Source: Polydactylus sextarius (taxonomy: Eukaryota; Chordata; Actinopteri; Polynemidae). From it: a stretch of 64,000 nucleotides of DNA. Shown piece by piece: positions 62,401 to 64,000 of this stretch (position 1 is the first letter of the stretch; each line of letters begins with the position of its first letter). Made by a program: the position numbers and the translations under genes. The notes under the pieces were generated by a model, which saw only the letters and a list, made by a program, of their open reading frames with translations, did no database searches and was not told where the DNA came from. Where the stretch lies: NCBI GenBank assembly GCA_016801845.1, contig CM028914.1, positions 7,448,501 through 7,512,500 of the forward strand. The letters run 5' to 3'.

Positions 62401-62588
62401 ATGCCACATGAACCATTACTGAGATTTTACGACATGGTGGCAGGCGCTTTTCCATATTGATGTTTGATAATGAAATCATCAAGTAGAGAAAAAATTGAAT
62501 GAAATGCTTGTATATTATTTAGCAAAAAACAAAACAAAACAAAAAACAAACAAACATCAAATAACAGTTAATAACAGTAAATAGCAGC

Positions 62589-62632
62589 GATAAAGTCCCA
62601 GTCCTAATATATGTTAGGGCTGGGACTTTATC
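62589..62632. repeat. 19-bp inverted repeat at the edge of the hAT-like element
   Basis: GATAAAGTCCCAG (62589-62601) is the exact reverse complement of CTGGGACTTTATC (62620-62632). The inner arms CCTAA (62603-62607) and TTAGG (62614-62618) also pair, leaving one T/G mismatch and a 6-nt loop. Confidence 0.9.
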
Positions 62633-64000
62633 ACTGGAACTTTATCGCGTTAATTACTATTAACTATTAATTAATTTTTAATTATTATTAATTAATTAAT
62701 TACAGAAAAAATATTTTATTTGTCCCGCAAGGGGAAATTTAACTGTTTGACAGCATAAAAACCAGGAAAAAAGATTAACAGAAAAAAAGAATGAGTTTCT
62801 GATCTTATGGGGAGAATTTGTAAATTCCCCATATTTACAGGCGTAATGATGGTTTGTACCGTCTATTCTCCTCACAGCGCTTTACTCCTGCTCTACATCC
62901 AATTTATCTACACTGGGATCTGGGGTCTCTTGTCGGGTCATATATTTGAGCAGCACATTGTCATCAGCTGATCACAATGGTTTTCCCATCAAAATAAAGT
63001 CCCGCTCCTGCCTGCATGGATTCTCAGCCGAGCTGAGTGGGAGCGGCTGTCAACTGAAGATTCGGCTCTCCCCAACGGGAGTCGACTCTTCTCATTCATG
63101 ACAAAGAATCAACTCTTAGAACCGGCTCATTTGTGAACGACACATCACTAATGCACAGGACACAGCAAGAAAAACAATAATGGAAACCAATGAGAAGTCG
63201 TTGCTGGGTTCGATGGGTGGAAAATTTAGTCTTAAAAAAACTACAAAGTGGAAACCTGGAGCACAGTTGTGTGCAAATTGTGCAAGAAATAATTTGCCTA
63301 CCACTGGAGCACTTACAGCCTTCACTACCACCTCGATGCCAAACATGTTGCAGCTGACACTCCTGGTTCAAGCAGGCAGTGTCGCCAATCCACACTCAAC
63401 AAGATCCCAGGGTTCAGTCATGTACTGTACTAGGTTCTGTTTTTTATTTTAATAAACAAAAATAAATTTGTTCTCTTCAACGCCCCTGGTACTGGGGGCA
63501 GAGTGTGTCACATCTGATTTCACGGTGTGTAACAGCTGTGCTGCATAAACATCGACACGTTTAGTATCCTCAGAAACATCAGAATATCAGTTAAAAGCTC
63601 AGCTTTTCCTGTCTGGTAACAGGCTGTGATTGGACGGAGGTCTGTGTCATCTACTCTGTGTCATGTGCATGTCCCGCCTTATAACGTTTGGTTGGAGTCA
63701 TGTATACATGGCGGCATTAAAGTTATTCTACTGGTTCAGATGAACAAGTTTGTAATAATATTACTTATTCATACTGCACTTTATGTTAACACTCAGTGAT
63801 GAAAATAAACACGATTGTGTTTCTCTGTAGTTTGGAACTCAGTAGTTTAAGCTCATTAATGTGTCGATTCATTGATTCAGTCACATACCAAAATCCATCT
63901 TAATTGAAAAAATTCAAAATTTGGTGTGCGATTAATTGAGATTAATTAATTAAAAAGCATCTAATTAATTAGATACATTTTTAAATCAAATTTCACCAGT
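62614..64000 (+). mobile_element. Degenerate hAT-like DNA transposon (right end outside window)
   Basis: It starts TTAGGGCTGGGACTTTATCA and GCGTTAATTA followed by repeated TTAATTA blocks. Matching AT-rich ATTAATTGAGATTAATTAAT sequence appears near 63930-63960. Between them lie CCGGCTC/GAGTCGACTC-rich sequence (about 63000-63150), a remnant of a BED zinc finger (63269-63346) and a long non-coding tail. This composition is typical of teleost hAT-family elements and their internally deleted derivatives. The right terminal repeat and target-site duplication are not visible. No functional transposase is encoded. Confidence 0.6.
63242..63436 (+). pseudogene. BED zinc-finger remnant of a hAT transposase
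   Basis: Read from 63269, the sequence gives VCKLCKK, then a TAA stop (63290-63292), then FAYHWSTYSLHYHLDAKH and a tail ending in a TAG near 63434. The pattern is C-x2-C (63272, 63281) followed by H-x4-H (63329, 63344), the BED-finger ligand set, with the usual aromatic and HLxxKH context of ZBED/hAT proteins. A premature stop lies between the metal-binding halves. The apparent start region (from ATG at 63180) is in a different frame, so at least one frameshift has also occurred. The catalytic domain is absent. Confidence 0.65.

Larger units (their letters stand above)
58957..64000 (+). other. fstl4: fstl4 intron, 5' part (continues beyond window)
   Basis: It begins with the donor GTGGGT. 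It contains a fish repeat tail (59215-59425), AT-rich intronic sequence with nothing recognisable from about 59430 to 62500, a CAAAA-rich stretch at about 62524-62556, and a degenerate hAT-like element from 62614 to the edge. The next coding exon was not found before base 64000. Confidence 0.85.

Noticed and set aside
1..64000. CRISPR arrays, operons, phage or plasmid features
   Set aside because: No regularly spaced direct repeats, no clustered bacterial-type ORFs and no ribosome-binding pattern. The intron-exon structure marks the DNA as vertebrate.

Overview
The window is vertebrate genomic DNA, most likely from a ray-finned (teleost) fish. It holds the middle part of one multi-exon gene on the + strand, which I identify as follistatin-like 4 (fstl4). 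Nine coding exons with GT/AG borders join in one open frame of 397 codons, and all phases agree. The joined reading gives two canonical EF-hands, two Ig domains and the start of the C-terminal propeller-like region of the FSTL4/FSTL5 family. Recalled FSTL4-type residues (for example VTVGL before the first Ig cysteine, NFLDLEDIN, SVGNMFYVFSDEG, VVDIQAQKV) favour fstl4 over fstl5. The signal peptide and Kazal/follistatin exons must lie upstream of base 1, and the rest of the C-terminal domain beyond base 64000.

Layout: 1-15528 is the 3' part of an intron. EF-hand exons lie at 15529-15719 and 17523-17643. A 25.9 kb intron follows (17644-43572). Ig domain 1 is encoded by 43573-43739 and 47352-47472, and Ig domain 2 by 49715-49876 and 54359-54493. 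A 27-nt microexon lies at 55640-55666. C-terminal-domain exons are at 56851-56969 and 58807-58956, and the last intron runs out of the window. Coding sequence is about 1.2 kb, under 2% of the window.

The introns are AT-rich and carry fish-type interspersed repeats: a tRNA-derived SINE (about 51513-51685), LINE-like 3' remnants (about 15950-16028, 33998-34246, 59215-59425), a DNA-transposon-like element (4004-4330), and at the right edge a degenerate hAT-like element with a broken BED zinc finger (62614-64000). There are CA/GT and AT microsatellites, several long T-runs and several perfect short inverted repeats. One unidentified 74-codon antisense ORF (12132-12356) has coding-like composition.

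I found no bacterial-type genes, operons, CRISPR arrays or rRNA, and no intact second protein-coding gene. Nothing here amounts to a new biological system; the findings are local structural oddities in the introns plus features of fstl4 itself.
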